This document shows, in pieces, positions 7,611-16,745 of a stretch of 64,000 nt of DNA. The stretch comes from Telluribacter roseus (GTDB lineage: Bacteria > Bacteroidota > Bacteroidia > Cytophagales > Spirosomataceae), in assembly GCF_017355915.2 (NCBI RefSeq), contig NZ_JAFEUV020000006.1, forward strand, positions 248,001 to 312,000, in the 5' to 3' direction. A model generated the notes under the pieces. The model saw only the letters and a list, made by a program, of their open reading frames with translations, made no database searches and was not told the DNA's origin. The translations under genes were made by a program, and so were the position numbers. Each line of letters starts with the position of its first letter. Position 1 is the first letter of the stretch.

Positions 7611-8714
7611 CTATTTGCTCATCTCCAGTACCACGTGGTTAACGTTCTTCCGCTCCCAGGTGTAGGTAATGTGTACTTTGCCGTCCTGCGACTGGATCAC
7701 CGCCGGGTAGCTGTACTCGCCCTTTTCCTTGTCTTCCAGTACGGCTATATCGGTCCAGGTGCGGCCATCGCGCGAGGTAGCTACGTGGAGTTTCTGACGT
7801 CCCTTATCCCACTCCTTGCCCCGGGTAGTTGGGTTGTACACCAGTACCTGGGTACCATCACGGAGTGTAACGGCGTCGGTACCGGAGTTAGGATTCAGTA
7901 CTTCCGTCTTTTTAAGCTCCCCCCAGGTTTTACCTCCGTCTTCTGACCAGGCCTCTACGATCCGGTCGTGCTTGCTGCGGCAGAGGATCTGCAGGCGGTT
8001 GTTGGCGTAGGTCAGGATACTGGGCTGAATGGCATCGAGTGTTGTAGTGGGGTCTACCAGTACCAGCTGCCAGGTCTTGCCCAGGTCGGACGAGCGCTCC
8101 AGGTGTACCCGCCATGCCTCTTTGGTTTCGGTACTGGTTGGGCTAAGTATATCGCCGTTGGCGAGCTGTACGGGCTTGTTCTTGATCGGGCCGAGTATGC
8201 CGTCGGGCAGGCGCTCAGGCTTCGACCAGGTACTGCCGTTGTCGTCGGAGCTCATGACCATGCCCCACCACTCCCGCGGCGAAGGACCTACTTTATAAAA
8301 CAGGAACAGCTTACCCTCTCGGGCCTTGAACAGTACCGGGTTCCAGCAGGGGTAGCGCAGGTTGGCGTTCATGATACCTTCAGCCATGAGTTTGGGCTGG
8401 CTCCATTTGCCCCCCTTCTGGGTAGCCAGCCAGATACCCACCTCCTTGTGTCCCTCGTGCGGACCGCCAAACCAGGCAGCAACCAGCTCACCGGGGCGTA
8501 CCTCTTCAATCGTCGAAGCGTGACATTCCTTGAAGGGAGGATTGGTAAAGATCATTTCCTGACTTACCTTTTTCCACTGGACTGCCTGTCCGGAGGCAGG
8601 CTCTCCGGAGGCCGGCTGTTCGGGGCCTGATTGTCCGTGTGACTGTCCGTAGCTTTGCAAAGCCATGACAAAAGTAAGTCCGCCAACGAGTAGAGGAATG
8701 AGTGATTTCTTCAT
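7611..8714 (-). CDS. secreted BNR-repeat sialidase-like protein
   Basis: A 367-residue protein with a signal peptide (MKKSLIPLLVGGLTFVMALQ, ending near SYGQ), then a short Ser/Gly/Gln/Pro linker of near-repeats (SHGQSGPEQPASGEPASGQ). The rest is a six-bladed propeller of the BNR_2/exo-sialidase type with four visible Asp boxes: SSDDNGSTW, SSDLGKTW, SEDGGKTW and SRDGRTW. The sialidase FRIP motif is not obvious; the corresponding region reads IFTNPPFKECHAST, and there are Arg and Glu residues downstream. It may therefore be a sialidase or a related glycoside hydrolase that uses the same fold. Proximity to the PL8 lyase and the GH3 remnant suggests host or environmental glycan degradation. Confidence 0.8.
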   Translation of the reverse strand: MKKSLIPLLVGGLTFVMALQSYGQSHGQSGPEQPASGEPASGQAVQWKKVSQEMIFTNPPFKECHASTIEEVRPGELVAAWFGGPHEGHKEVGIWLATQKGGKWSQPKLMAEGIMNANLRYPCWNPVLFKAREGKLFLFYKVGPSPREWWGMVMSSDDNGSTWSKPERLPDGILGPIKNKPVQLANGDILSPTSTETKEAWRVHLERSSDLGKTWQLVLVDPTTTLDAIQPSILTYANNRLQILCRSKHDRIVEAWSEDGGKTWGELKKTEVLNPNSGTDAVTLRDGTQVLVYNPTTRGKEWDKGRQKLHVATSRDGRTWTDIAVLEDKEKGEYSYPAVIQSQDGKVHITYTWERKNVNHVVLEMSK

Positions 8715-8762
8715 AAGCAGTATACGTTAGGTTAGTAAGTGAAGGAAGCTTTTGCCCTAAAT

Positions 8763-9560
8763 CTACTTATTTCTAACGTATACGTGGCGAATATTTGACT
8801 TGCCGGTTTCGCGCTCATCTATCTCAAAGGCACCTATGCTCTTGATCAGAGGGAGCAGCTTGGAGAAGCCGTAGCTGCGGGAGTCGAAGCTGGGACGCTT
8901 CTTGATCAGCAGATTGCCCAGGTCCCCCAGGAACACCCACCCATCCTCGTCGGCCAGGTCGTTGATACTGCTCGAAATCAGGTTCCGCAGCTTCTTATCC
9001 GACGGATCGCTCTTGGGCGTTTTGCGCCGGGAGGCTGGCTTGGCCTTGGCATCCACTTGTTCATTGGGTTCGGCCGGTTCGTCCTGCTCGTTTCCGCCGG
9101 ACTCCGCATCGCGGTTGCGACGAAGAATCTCAATGTAGATAAACCGGTCGCAGGCGGACGTAAAGGAGACGGGGGTTTTCTGCTCACCCATTCCGAATAC
9201 CTTCATGCCGGCCTCGCGCAGCCGGATAGCCAGCCGGGTAAAATCACTGTCGCTGGATACGATACAGAAGCCATCCACCCGGCCCGTGTACAGGATATCC
9301 ATGGCGTCGATGATCATGGCCGAGTCGGTGGCGTTCTTGCCGGAGGTGTAGCTGTACTGCTGCACGGGGGTAATAGCGTTTTCCAGCAGTACTGCTTTCC
9401 AGCCCACCAGGCGGGGGTTGGTCCAGTCGCCATAAATACGCTTAAAGGTAGGGGTGCCATAGCGGGCAATTTCTTCCAGCATCTCCTGAAGAGTAGAGTA
9501 GGGGACGTTGTCAGCATCAATCAGAACTGCCAGGCGCAGGTCTCGGTCAGTAGTTATCAT
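8763..9560 (-). CDS. NYN (PIN-like) domain nuclease with C-terminal OST-HTH/LOTUS domain
   Basis: 265 residues. The N-terminal NYN domain has the conserved acidic positions LAVLIDADNVPYS (Asp15, Asp17), SAMIIDAMDIL and GFCIVSSDSDFTRLAIRLRE, as in LabA-type proteins thought to act as RNases. A charged linker (about 150-185, rich in Glu/Lys/Pro) connects to an OST-HTH/LOTUS domain (LRNLISSSINDLADEDGWVF, LGDLGNLLIKKRPSFDSRSY, GFSKLLPLIKSIGAFEIDE) that binds RNA, often G-rich. Probable role is RNA turnover; the target is unknown. Divergently transcribed from the OsmC gene. Confidence 0.92.
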   Translation of the reverse strand: MITTDRDLRLAVLIDADNVPYSTLQEMLEEIARYGTPTFKRIYGDWTNPRLVGWKAVLLENAITPVQQYSYTSGKNATDSAMIIDAMDILYTGRVDGFCIVSSDSDFTRLAIRLREAGMKVFGMGEQKTPVSFTSACDRFIYIEILRRNRDAESGGNEQDEPAEPNEQVDAKAKPASRRKTPKSDPSDKKLRNLISSSINDLADEDGWVFLGDLGNLLIKKRPSFDSRSYGFSKLLPLIKSIGAFEIDERETGKSNIRHVYVRNK

Positions 9561-9726
9561 GAAGTGTAATGAAAATGGTTATTTTTTGTTAGTACTTAAA
9601 ATAACTGTGCCGCGTACTATTGAGTAAGATGTATTTGAACTTACAGAAAGTAATCGGACTTTTGTACTTACTAAGAATGGGACCGAATGCCCTCGTTTAG
9701 TCCCGTATAAACTTTGTTACTGACTC

Positions 9727-10155
9727 ATGAAAGTTGAACTCGTACGCGTAGACGACGCGTTTCATTTTGAATCTACCGGCTCATCCGATGCCATTGTACA
9801 TATTGATGGCTCGCCCGAAATAGGCGGCCACAACGCCGGAGTAAGGCCCATGGAGCTCCTGCTGATGGGGCTCGCCAGCTGCAGCGCCATTGATATCGTG
9901 ATGATTCTGAAAAAGCAGCGGCAGCAAATCACCGACTTCCGTATAGTAGCCGAAGGAGACCGGGAAAAAGAGGCCGATACCGAGCGCAAGCCCTACCGTA
10001 CCATGAACCTGCACTTCAAGCTGAAGGGCATCGGGCTGGATGAGGCCAAGGTGGCCCGGGCGGTGAAGCTATCCATGGAGAAGTACTGCTCCGCAACCGC
10101 TCAGTTTGAAAATACGGTAGAGATCGGCCATCAGGTAACCATTGAGGAGGCCTGA
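9727..10155 (+). CDS. OsmC family peroxiredoxin-like protein
   Basis: A 142-residue OsmC/Ohr-fold protein. Both redox-active cysteines are present: Cys52 in LLLMGLASCSAIDIVMILKK and Cys121 in MEKYCSATAQFENTVEI. These proteins reduce organic hydroperoxides in the cytoplasm; this subgroup (about 140 residues, starting with a short beta-strand and RPMELLLMGLASC) is usually annotated OsmC rather than Ohr. It precedes thyA by about 100 bp on the same strand but need not be co-transcribed. Confidence 0.92.
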   Translation: MKVELVRVDDAFHFESTGSSDAIVHIDGSPEIGGHNAGVRPMELLLMGLASCSAIDIVMILKKQRQQITDFRIVAEGDREKEADTERKPYRTMNLHFKLKGIGLDEAKVARAVKLSMEKYCSATAQFENTVEIGHQVTIEEA

Positions 10156-10252
10156 TCCTGCCAAGTACCTTTATATAGCTGTGTCACCTGTCGAAACGTC
10201 AGGCGCGCGGTGCTGTCATGTTTTGTAAGTACCACAATACCCGAATAACCCC

Positions 10253-11047
10253 ATGCAACAATACCACGATCTACTACGTCACATTCTGGAAAACGGCGAC
10301 CGCAAAACGGACCGTACCGGTACGGGTACCCTCAGTGTATTTGGTTACCAGATGCGCTTTGATCTGCAGAAAGGATTTCCGCTGGTCACGACCAAGAAAG
10401 TACACATGAAGTCGGTGATCCACGAGTTGCTGTGGTTTCTGAAGGGAGATACCAACATCAAGTACCTCAAGGAAAACGGCGTAAGCATCTGGGACGAATG
10501 GGCCGACGAAGACGGTAACCTCGGACCCGTATACGGCAAGCAGTGGCGCAGCTGGATGGGCCCCGATGGCGCTACCATCGACCAGATGAAGGATGTACTG
10601 GACCAGCTGAAGAAAAATCCGGATTCGCGCCGGATCCTTGTTTCAGCCTGGAATCCGGCCGACCTGCCCTTTATGGCCCTGCAGCCCTGTCATGCGCTGT
10701 TCCAGTTCTACGTAGCCAACGGTAAGCTGTCGTGTCAGTTGTACCAGCGCAGTGCTGATGTATTCCTGGGCGTACCCTTCAACATAGCCAGCTACGCGCT
10801 GCTGACCATGATGATCGCGCACGAGTGCGGCCTTCTGCTGGGCGACTTTATCTGGACCGGCGGTGATACCCACATCTACCTCAACCACCTTGAGCAGGTC
10901 AACCTGCAGCTGACCCGGGAGCCTCGTCCGCTGCCGACCCTGAAGCTCAACCCCAGCGTGCAGAGCATCTTTGATTTCAAATACGAAGACTTCACCCTCG
11001 AGAACTATGATCCGTGGCCGGGTATCAAGGCACCGGTGGCGGTGTAG
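10253..11047 (+). CDS. thyA: thymidylate synthase
   Basis: 264 residues, the same length as E. coli ThyA. It methylates dUMP to dTMP using 5,10-methylenetetrahydrofolate. The active-site Cys146 is in [20 protein letters not shown]. Other hallmarks are [19 protein letters not shown] (folate/phosphate-binding Arg loop), the substrate-binding [20 protein letters not shown] and [16 protein letters not shown]. No dihydrofolate reductase gene is in the immediate vicinity. A strong terminator follows. Confidence 0.98.
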   Translation: MQQYHDLLRHILENGDRKTDRTGTGTLSVFGYQMRFDLQKGFPLVTTKKVHMKSVIHELLWFLKGDTNIKYLKENGVSIWDEWADEDGNLGPVYGKQWRSWMGPDGATIDQMKDVLDQLKKNPDSRRILVSAWNPADLPFMALQPCHALFQFYVANGKLSCQLYQRSADVFLGVPFNIASYALLTMMIAHECGLLLGDFIWTGGDTHIYLNHLEQVNLQLTREPRPLPTLKLNPSVQSIFDFKYEDFTLENYDPWPGIKAPVAV

Positions 11048-11068
11048 AACCGATCCTAGCTAACCAAT

Positions 11069-11096
11069 AAGGGCTGACATACATTTGTCAGCCCTT
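11069..11096 (+). terminator. rho-independent terminator of thyA
   Basis: AAGGGCTGACA (11069-11079) pairs perfectly with 11086-11096 across a 6-base loop and is followed by a short T-rich tract. Confidence 0.85.
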
Positions 11097-11119
11097 TGTG
11101 TTGGTGTATGTATAGATGA

Positions 11120-11380
11120 TCAGCGTTGTTCTCTGAGTAGTTTCTGGTATTCCCGCTCCACCAGGTCCCCCTTGCTGTAGTAGGCATTGTAGCCTTCGAA
11201 TGCCAGCCCAATCCCCCAGAAGAAGAGCGGAAAGCCCGGCCAGAAGAAGTTGTCCCCGCCGCTGCTGAAGTACCAGATGCCGATCAGGAAAGGATTGACG
11301 ATGCAGTAGGCGATCAGGTTGTTCTTGAACTTGATCCGCAGTTTAGCGAGTCTCCAGAGTCTTTCGTTTTTAGTCTCCAT
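11120..11380 (-). CDS. 2TM domain-containing protein (copy 1)
   Basis: 86 residues with the 2TM-domain pattern: a basic start (ENERLWRLAKLRIKFKNNL type), a first membrane helix (IAYCIVNPFLIGIWYFSS), a second (WPGFPLFFWGIGLAFEGYNAY) and a charged tail (EREYQKLLREQR). Such small inner-membrane proteins occur alone or fused to LytTR regulators and histidine kinases in Bacteroidota; their role is unknown. It forms a tandem pair with the next gene (11431-11712), with which it shares LWRLAK/LWKIAQ, W(G)IGL and VEREYQKLLR/TEREYEKLVR, so the pair arose by duplication. Confidence 0.88.
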   Translation of the reverse strand: METKNERLWRLAKLRIKFKNNLIAYCIVNPFLIGIWYFSSGGDNFFWPGFPLFFWGIGLAFEGYNAYYSKGDLVEREYQKLLREQR

Positions 11381-11430
11381 AGCGATTGGTTCAGGTGATA
11401 GGGTACATAATTGGGGGGGGCGGCAGGTAC

Positions 11431-11712
11431 TTACTGGCCGTTGCGTACCAGTTTTTCGTACTCGCGCTCGGTCATGCTTCTTTCGTCTCCGGCCCTATAC
11501 ACCGAGAAATAATGCGTTGTGAGGCCAATGCCCCAGCCCAGCGTGGGCCATATCGGCCAGGGGTGCAGGTTGTTGCCCCACTCCTGCAGGTACATAATCA
11601 GGTACAGCAACCAAAGGCCGGTGATGACGATCAGGTAAGTGCGCAGGTGGATCTTGAAGCCAGCCCGTTTTTGGGCTATTTTCCAAAGCTGGTCGTTGCG
11701 ATTGGGTTCCAT
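11431..11712 (-). CDS. 2TM domain-containing protein (copy 2)
   Basis: 93 residues, paralogue of the downstream gene at 11120-11380. It begins NDQLWKIAQKRAGFKIHLRT, has membrane segments YLIVITGLWLLYLIMYLQ and WPIWPTLGWGIGLTTHYFSV, and ends with MTEREYEKLVRNGQ. The 50 bp between the copies contain a run of eight G (11413-11420). Likely one transcription unit. Confidence 0.88.
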   Translation of the reverse strand: MEPNRNDQLWKIAQKRAGFKIHLRTYLIVITGLWLLYLIMYLQEWGNNLHPWPIWPTLGWGIGLTTHYFSVYRAGDERSMTEREYEKLVRNGQ

Positions 11713-12118
11713 AGGTACGTAGGGTATAGTGTTAGACGTGTGTTTGGTCAGTTAATTTACGAATTCTTCGTGTAATTTGCTGATTCAAAGATAGTATCCG
11801 TCGCTACCCGCAGGCCACCGTAATCTGACCAATTCCCTTTTTTCCAGGATAAACCTACCTAAAGGCCGGAATGAATCTGCTTCCAAGCGGTCAGGAGTAG
11901 CATCTGTATGGATTCCGGCTTTCAGTACCGGCTACCCCTGACCAGTGCAGACTGATCAAACAAAGACCGACACAAATGGTATATAGGTAGAGGATCTTCA
12001 TCATCAACGGGGACCAGTACATCCTGTAAAGCGGGTGAATGAGTAGTAAGTGTCGTTGAACATTCGTATATAGCAGTACAGCACAATGATTGAGGGTATC
12101 ATAAATCAGTATTCGCGC
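11713..12118. other. intergenic region without recognisable gene
   Basis: About 400 bp between the divergent 2TM and acylphosphatase genes. A reverse-strand frame (11891-12244) overlaps the acylphosphatase gene, has no family resemblance and an atypical composition, so I do not call it. No convincing promoter box or hairpin was found. Confidence 0.4.
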
Positions 12119-12391
12119 ATGAAAAAACATCTCAACATCACGGTTCAGGGACATGTGCAAGGCGTTTGGTTCAGAGCCAGTACCGAAGAGAAAGCACAGG
12201 AGCTGGGTCTGAAAGGTTTTGTCATAAACCAGCCCAATGGACAAGTCTATATTGAAGTCGAGGGAAAAGAGGAAGCACTGGAGCAGTTTCTATACTGGTG
12301 CCACAAAGGCCCCATGCTCGCCCGTGTGGATCATGTGGAGGTAGAGGATGGTGAGGTGCAGGGATTCAGGGATTTTGAGCTCAGGCGGTAG
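12119..12391 (+). CDS. acyP: acylphosphatase
   Basis: 90 residues from the ATG at 12119 (an ATG at 12086 would add 11 residues, MIEGIINQYSR, not typical of the family). Hydrolyses acyl phosphates in the cytoplasm. The signature is intact: LNITVQGHVQGVWFRASTEE contains the phosphate-binding GxVQGVxFR loop with the catalytic Arg, and GLKGFVINQPNGQVYIEVEG carries the catalytic Asn. The end, VQGFRDFELRR, matches the conserved C-terminal strand. Confidence 0.95.
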   Translation: MKKHLNITVQGHVQGVWFRASTEEKAQELGLKGFVINQPNGQVYIEVEGKEEALEQFLYWCHKGPMLARVDHVEVEDGEVQGFRDFELRR

Positions 12392-12680
12392 GGGCTTCCT
12401 CTGCCGGTTTTTCTGTTTGAACAATCTTAAAACTTCATGAACAGCAGCTTGTAGTAGTATATTTTCAGTAAGACTTCCTAGGAATATAGGGATAATAAAG
12501 CTAACTTGTTGATCAATAGGCGGGTATTGTTTGTAGGCGCAGGTGGTTTACCTATTCAAGTGTAGGCCTTAAACCTGTATAAATACTAGCTTCTGTTGGT
12601 CATGCACTTCAAGTACCTTCTTCAAAGGTTTGCTCTGGTATTTTACGCCATTCTCTCATTCACATATAACAGGCGCTGCT

Positions 12681-14297
12681 ATGAAAATCCCTATACTACT
12701 CATAGGTATATGTGTACTTACTACCTGCACTCAACCCCAACGCACCAAAAGCGGCGAAACAGGAAGCCTGACGCTGGATGTAGCGGGCTCAGAGTCAGCC
12801 ATGCCTCATTTTAAGCAAGGACTGTTACTCCTGCATAATTTTGAATATACGGATGCCGCGGCAGCCTTTGCTGAAGCTCAAAAGGTGGACCCCAGCTTTG
12901 TGATGGCGTACTGGGGTGAAGCCATGACGTACAACCATCCCGTCTGGGGCGATGTGAATATTGAGAAAGCCCGTGCCACTCTGCAAAAGTTAGGAAGTAC
13001 CCCGGCAGAGCGGGCAGGCAAAGCCCGCACACCCATGGAAAAGGATTTCCTGGCTGCCATTGAAATCCTCTATGGCGAGGGCTCCAAGCCCGATCGGGAT
13101 CAATCGCACGCCGCCTATATGGAAAAGGTCTATAAGCGATACCCCGGGAATATAGAGACAGCCGCTTTCTATGCCCTTTCTTTGCTCGGTATGAAAGAGG
13201 ACTGGAGTAAGTGGGAGAGCGTCAACGAAAAAGCCGCCGCCATATCTAAGGCTATCCTGAACAAAGCTCCTGATCATCCCGGAGCACTCCACTACTATAT
13301 ACATTCGGAAGATCATCCGGATCACGCCAGAAAGGCCCTGGCTGCGGCTAACAAGTATGATAAAGTAGCGAGCTATGCCGGTCATGCGCTACATATGCCC
13401 TCCCACATATACCTGGCTCTGGGGATGTGGGATGATGTGGTTCGTGCCAACGAAGTATCCTGGCAGGCCAGTGTAGACCGAAAGACTAAACGCAAGCTTT
13501 CTAATGACGCATTGAGTTACCATGCGCATCTGTGGCTGGAATATGGCTATCTACAGCAGGGGCGACATTACCGCGCACGGCAGCTGCTGGAGAATCAGAT
13601 CGCTTATACCAGCGAGGTACCCTCAGCTCTGGCCCGTCACCATCTGATACAGATGAAGGGACACTATCTTTTTGAAACCGGGGACTGGGAGGGTGATCTG
13701 GCGGCGCTGGGTGTGGATACAAAAGGTCTGACGCTTGGTACCCGTACGGCCAGTTACCTCCTGGAAGGGACAAAAGCGTTCAAACAAAGAGATAAATCCG
13801 CTCTGGCCCGTGTGATACAGGCACTGGAGTCGGATCTGGCAAAGGCAACTTTGCTTAGGAATTCCAACACGGGTATTCCTGTATGTGGGGTATCACGTTT
13901 TGTTGAAAGTATTCCGTCTGAGTTGGATATCAGGGAGGCTGATGCGGTCAAGATGGAGTTGATGGGCCTGCAGGCCTGGGCGAATAATGATATGAAGGCG
14001 GCAGATAGCTGGCTGCAAAAGGCCACTGCTCAGGGCGAAGGGTATTTGTACGGGCCACCGGGTATATTCAAACCCATGCATGAGGTGTACGGTGAGTTCC
14101 TGTTAGCCGCAGATCGCCCGCAGGAAGCTTACAGGCAATTTGAAACATCGCTCAAAATGGCTCCCAACCGTATTCAGTCTTTACAGGGAAAGCTGCAAAG
14201 CGCCCAAAAAATGAAAGATATTCAAAAGGAAACAGAAGTAAAAGAACAACTGGAAGGGCTCCTGAAGCAGGCAGACGAGAAGGTAAGGAAAGGGTAA
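12681..14297 (+). CDS. tetratricopeptide-repeat lipoprotein
   Basis: 538 residues from the ATG at 12681 (MKIPILLIGICVLTTC is a lipoprotein signal with the lipobox Cys at position 16; the in-frame upstream extension would bury it). The mature part is helical with TPR units, e.g. MPHFKQGLLLLHNFEYTDAA followed by AAFAEAQKVDPSFVMAYWG, and near the C-terminus EAYRQFETSLKMAPNRIQSL. A middle stretch, HPGALHYYIHSEDHPDHARK and YAGHALHMPSHIYLALGMWD, is a recognisable His-rich motif of this family of TPR proteins; its role is unknown to me. Outer-membrane or periplasmic location is inferred. Confidence 0.82.
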   Translation: MKIPILLIGICVLTTCTQPQRTKSGETGSLTLDVAGSESAMPHFKQGLLLLHNFEYTDAAAAFAEAQKVDPSFVMAYWGEAMTYNHPVWGDVNIEKARATLQKLGSTPAERAGKARTPMEKDFLAAIEILYGEGSKPDRDQSHAAYMEKVYKRYPGNIETAAFYALSLLGMKEDWSKWESVNEKAAAISKAILNKAPDHPGALHYYIHSEDHPDHARKALAAANKYDKVASYAGHALHMPSHIYLALGMWDDVVRANEVSWQASVDRKTKRKLSNDALSYHAHLWLEYGYLQQGRHYRARQLLENQIAYTSEVPSALARHHLIQMKGHYLFETGDWEGDLAALGVDTKGLTLGTRTASYLLEGTKAFKQRDKSALARVIQALESDLAKATLLRNSNTGIPVCGVSRFVESIPSELDIREADAVKMELMGLQAWANNDMKAADSWLQKATAQGEGYLYGPPGIFKPMHEVYGEFLLAADRPQEAYRQFETSLKMAPNRIQSLQGKLQSAQKMKDIQKETEVKEQLEGLLKQADEKVRKG

Positions 14298-14380
14298 GAG
14301 GTACCTGGATTATCACTTGTAAGGCAACCTGCCTGGTGTCATCTGTTTTGGATAATTCAACTACTAACCATACTACTGCT

Positions 14381-14866
14381 ATGTCCAAAACTATCAATCA
14401 GCGCATGACGGTACAGATCGAAGGGAGCTTTGTTGTCTTCCTGATTGGCATGCGTATCAACCGCTTCTGGAAGTTTCACAAATGGGTACCGGTAGCTATG
14501 GCTATGCCCAAAATGCTCAAAGAGCTATCGCAAAAACCGGAGAGCGGATTTCTCGGCTTTCAGATGTACGGGGGTGTACCTCCGGTCATAGTTCAGTACT
14601 GGAGATCTTTTGAGCAGCTGGAGGCGTATGCCAAAGATCGTACGGGGCAGCATTATCCGGCCTGGAAGGCTTTTAACCAGAATGTCAGGAGCAACGGCGA
14701 CGTGGGCATCTGGCACGAAACCTTCAAGGTAGAGGCCGGTGAGTACGAATGTATTTATAATAATATGCCTGTATATGGGCTGGGCAAAGTAGGAAATCTA
14801 GTGCCGGTTTCAGGAAGAAGTGAGACCGCCGCAGGTAGAGTTCTTAAGAAGGATAAGGCAGAATAG
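14381..14866 (+). CDS. DUF4188 family protein (haem-domain monooxygenase-like)
   Basis: 161 residues from the ATG at 14381 (MSKTINQRMTVQIEGSFVVF). The family pattern is the start FVVFLIGMRINRFWKFHKW, then GFLGFQMYGGVPPVIVQYWR and SFEQLEAYAKDRTGQHYPAW, followed by VGIWHETFKVEAGEYECIYN. It is an alpha/beta-barrel (ferredoxin-like) fold related to small antibiotic-biosynthesis monooxygenases and aldoxime dehydratases. No substrate can be assigned. It follows the TPR gene by 84 bp. Confidence 0.8.
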   Translation: MSKTINQRMTVQIEGSFVVFLIGMRINRFWKFHKWVPVAMAMPKMLKELSQKPESGFLGFQMYGGVPPVIVQYWRSFEQLEAYAKDRTGQHYPAWKAFNQNVRSNGDVGIWHETFKVEAGEYECIYNNMPVYGLGKVGNLVPVSGRSETAAGRVLKKDKAE

Positions 14867-15003
14867 TATCTTCAAGACGGTACTAAAGGAGTAGCAGAAG
14901 CTGTCAAACTACTATACCCCCATAACCCTTATACGTCCAAACTAGTTTGTTGAGGCAGGAAGGTAGTACCGCTACCTCTATCCACACCACTGACTAGTGA
15001 TTG

Positions 15004-16113
15004 ATGATGACTGATAAGACCGTATATGTGTTAGGGGCAGGCTTTTCGAAAGAGGCCTCGGCACCCGCGCAGGAGGAGCTGGTAAAGCAAATATTTGAAA
15101 TAGATCGTGATAATCCCGGGGAGTTTGAGGACGGCAGCGTAAAGAAGTTCCGGTCCTTTCTGACCAATATCCTGCTGGTACCCCAGAAGTTGCACGACAG
15201 TGTACCCCTGGAAGATATCTTTACCCCGCTGGACCGCTGTATAGCCGACAATGTGTCGTTCCGGAATCTGAGCGTGAAAGAGACGCTGAAAGCCCGCGAC
15301 CTGATCTACTACCTGATCGGTAAGACGCTCGAATGTACCCTGCGCAGCTCTCAGAAAGACTACATCGACCAGTTTGCGAAGTACATCACCGACAAGTCGT
15401 CCACCCGGCGGGGGCATCGGTATGCCAACCTGGACCCCGTCAGCGTGATCAGTACCAACTGGGATACACTCCTGGACGACTCCATCAAATCCCAGATCAG
15501 TGCGCACTACCCCGGCGAGGCAGTGGTAGACTACTGCTGCCATTTCAGTTCGTTTGAGTCCAACGACCAGTCGGTGATGCCAGGGCTGGAAATGCTGGGA
15601 CTGGGCGGGTTTAGCGTCAAGCTCCTGAAGCTGCACGGCTCACTCAACTGGCTGCAGTGCCCCAAGTGCCTCCGGCTCTACGTCGACTTCCATAACCGCA
15701 TCGCCATCGGGCAGTACGTAACGCCCGTCAACTGCCGGTACTGCGACACGCAGTTTGGCGTGCAGAGCTCCCACAAGCTGATCTCCAACCTGATCATGCC
15801 CACCTTCCTGAAGAACTTCTCCAACCCGCAGTACAAGCTGGTGTGGCAGGCCGCGGGCATCGAGCTATCGGAGGCCAGCCGGATTGTATTCATTGGCTAC
15901 TCGCTGCCGCAGGCCGACTTCGAGATGCGCCAGCTACTGGCCCGGATGGTCCGGAAGGATGCCCGGATCGTAGTGGTAGACTACGGCAGCCCCGACGAAC
16001 ATCGCATCGCCGAAAAGATGAAGCGGTACGAGGTATTCTTTGGCAAGCGAAAGCCCCAATTCTACCTAGAGGGGGCCAGAAACTATATTCAAAATCATCT
16101 GGATGAGGAGTAG
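15004..16113 (+). CDS. SIR2-like domain protein with zinc-ribbon cysteines
   Basis: 369 residues; I use the ATG at 15004 (15007 is an alternative). It has SIR2-like (PF13289-type) features: the nucleotide-binding VYVLGAGFSKEASAPA, PVSVISTNWDTLLDD, the catalytic-region KLLKLHGSLNWLQC, and IVFIGYSLPQADFEMRQLLA near the C-terminus. A four-Cys zinc site is visible (CPKC, then CRYC about 40 residues later). SIR2-like proteins of this class bind or hydrolyse NAD and several act in anti-phage defence, but here there is no obvious partner (no HerA, Argonaute, or second effector), so a defence role is only a possibility. It sits alone between a DUF4188 and a GNAT gene. Confidence 0.85.
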   Translation: MMTDKTVYVLGAGFSKEASAPAQEELVKQIFEIDRDNPGEFEDGSVKKFRSFLTNILLVPQKLHDSVPLEDIFTPLDRCIADNVSFRNLSVKETLKARDLIYYLIGKTLECTLRSSQKDYIDQFAKYITDKSSTRRGHRYANLDPVSVISTNWDTLLDDSIKSQISAHYPGEAVVDYCCHFSSFESNDQSVMPGLEMLGLGGFSVKLLKLHGSLNWLQCPKCLRLYVDFHNRIAIGQYVTPVNCRYCDTQFGVQSSHKLISNLIMPTFLKNFSNPQYKLVWQAAGIELSEASRIVFIGYSLPQADFEMRQLLARMVRKDARIVVVDYGSPDEHRIAEKMKRYEVFFGKRKPQFYLEGARNYIQNHLDEE

Positions 16114-16232
16114 GAGCCCTTTCAGACTATTTTTTTACATTGGTCCCCATACAGACCCAGCCACTACTACTGCTTAATGGCTCCGCTGGTGGTAGAGCCG
16201 CAGGAGCGTAGTAGTAGAAACAGCCAGCCCCC

Positions 16233-16697
16233 ATGAAATTCAGGAAAGCAGTCAAAGAAGATGTACCCCTTATCGTTCAGCTCCTGGCCAACGATAAGCT
16301 CGGGCAACTGAGGGAAGAGTACCGGGACCCGCTGCCCGATTCATACTACCAGGCCTTCGAGCGGATCAACCTGGATACCAATCAGGAGCTAATCGTAGTG
16401 GAGGACAGAGTGGGGGAGATCATAGCTACCTTACAGCTGAGCTTTATACCCTACCTGACGTACCGGGGCGGCATAAGGGCTCAGATTGAAGCCGTCAGAG
16501 TGCGGGAAGATGTGCGGGGGGAAGGCATCGGACAGCAGGTATTTGAGTGGGCTATCCGGAGAGCCCGGGAGCGGGAGGCGCATGTGCTCCAGCTGACTAC
16601 CGACAAGCAGCGGCCGGATGCCGTTCGATTCTACGAGAAGCTGGGTTTTGAGGCGACGCACGAGGGAATGAAGCTACATTTGGACCTACTTTCCTAA
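16233..16697 (+). CDS. GNAT family N-acetyltransferase
   Basis: 154 residues. The acetyl-CoA-binding motif A is IEAVRVREDVRGEGIGQQVF (R/Q-x-x-G-x-G/A form EGIGQQ), followed by motif B DAVRFYEKLGFEATHEGMKL. The N-terminus, FRKAVKEDVPLIVQLLANDK then LGQLREE, resembles small stand-alone GNAT proteins of unknown substrate. Transfers an acetyl group from acetyl-CoA to an amine; target not predictable. Confidence 0.93.
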   Translation: MKFRKAVKEDVPLIVQLLANDKLGQLREEYRDPLPDSYYQAFERINLDTNQELIVVEDRVGEIIATLQLSFIPYLTYRGGIRAQIEAVRVREDVRGEGIGQQVFEWAIRRAREREAHVLQLTTDKQRPDAVRFYEKLGFEATHEGMKLHLDLLS

Positions 16698-16745
16698 CTT
16701 CGCCAAAAAACTGCGGCTGTTGCTGCCCGTTAGATACCCTGTCCT

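Noticed and set aside
11413-11420. Run of eight G between the 2TM genes as a phase-variable tract
   Set aside because: It is intergenic, short, and no gene start or promoter spacing clearly depends on it.
11891-12244. 117-codon reverse-strand frame over the acylphosphatase gene
   Set aside because: Overlaps a well-supported gene, no family resemblance, atypical residue composition.
15004-16697. SIR2-like plus GNAT genes as a toxin/defence pair
   Set aside because: Gap of about 120 bp, GNAT is of the ordinary stand-alone type and nothing indicates joint function.
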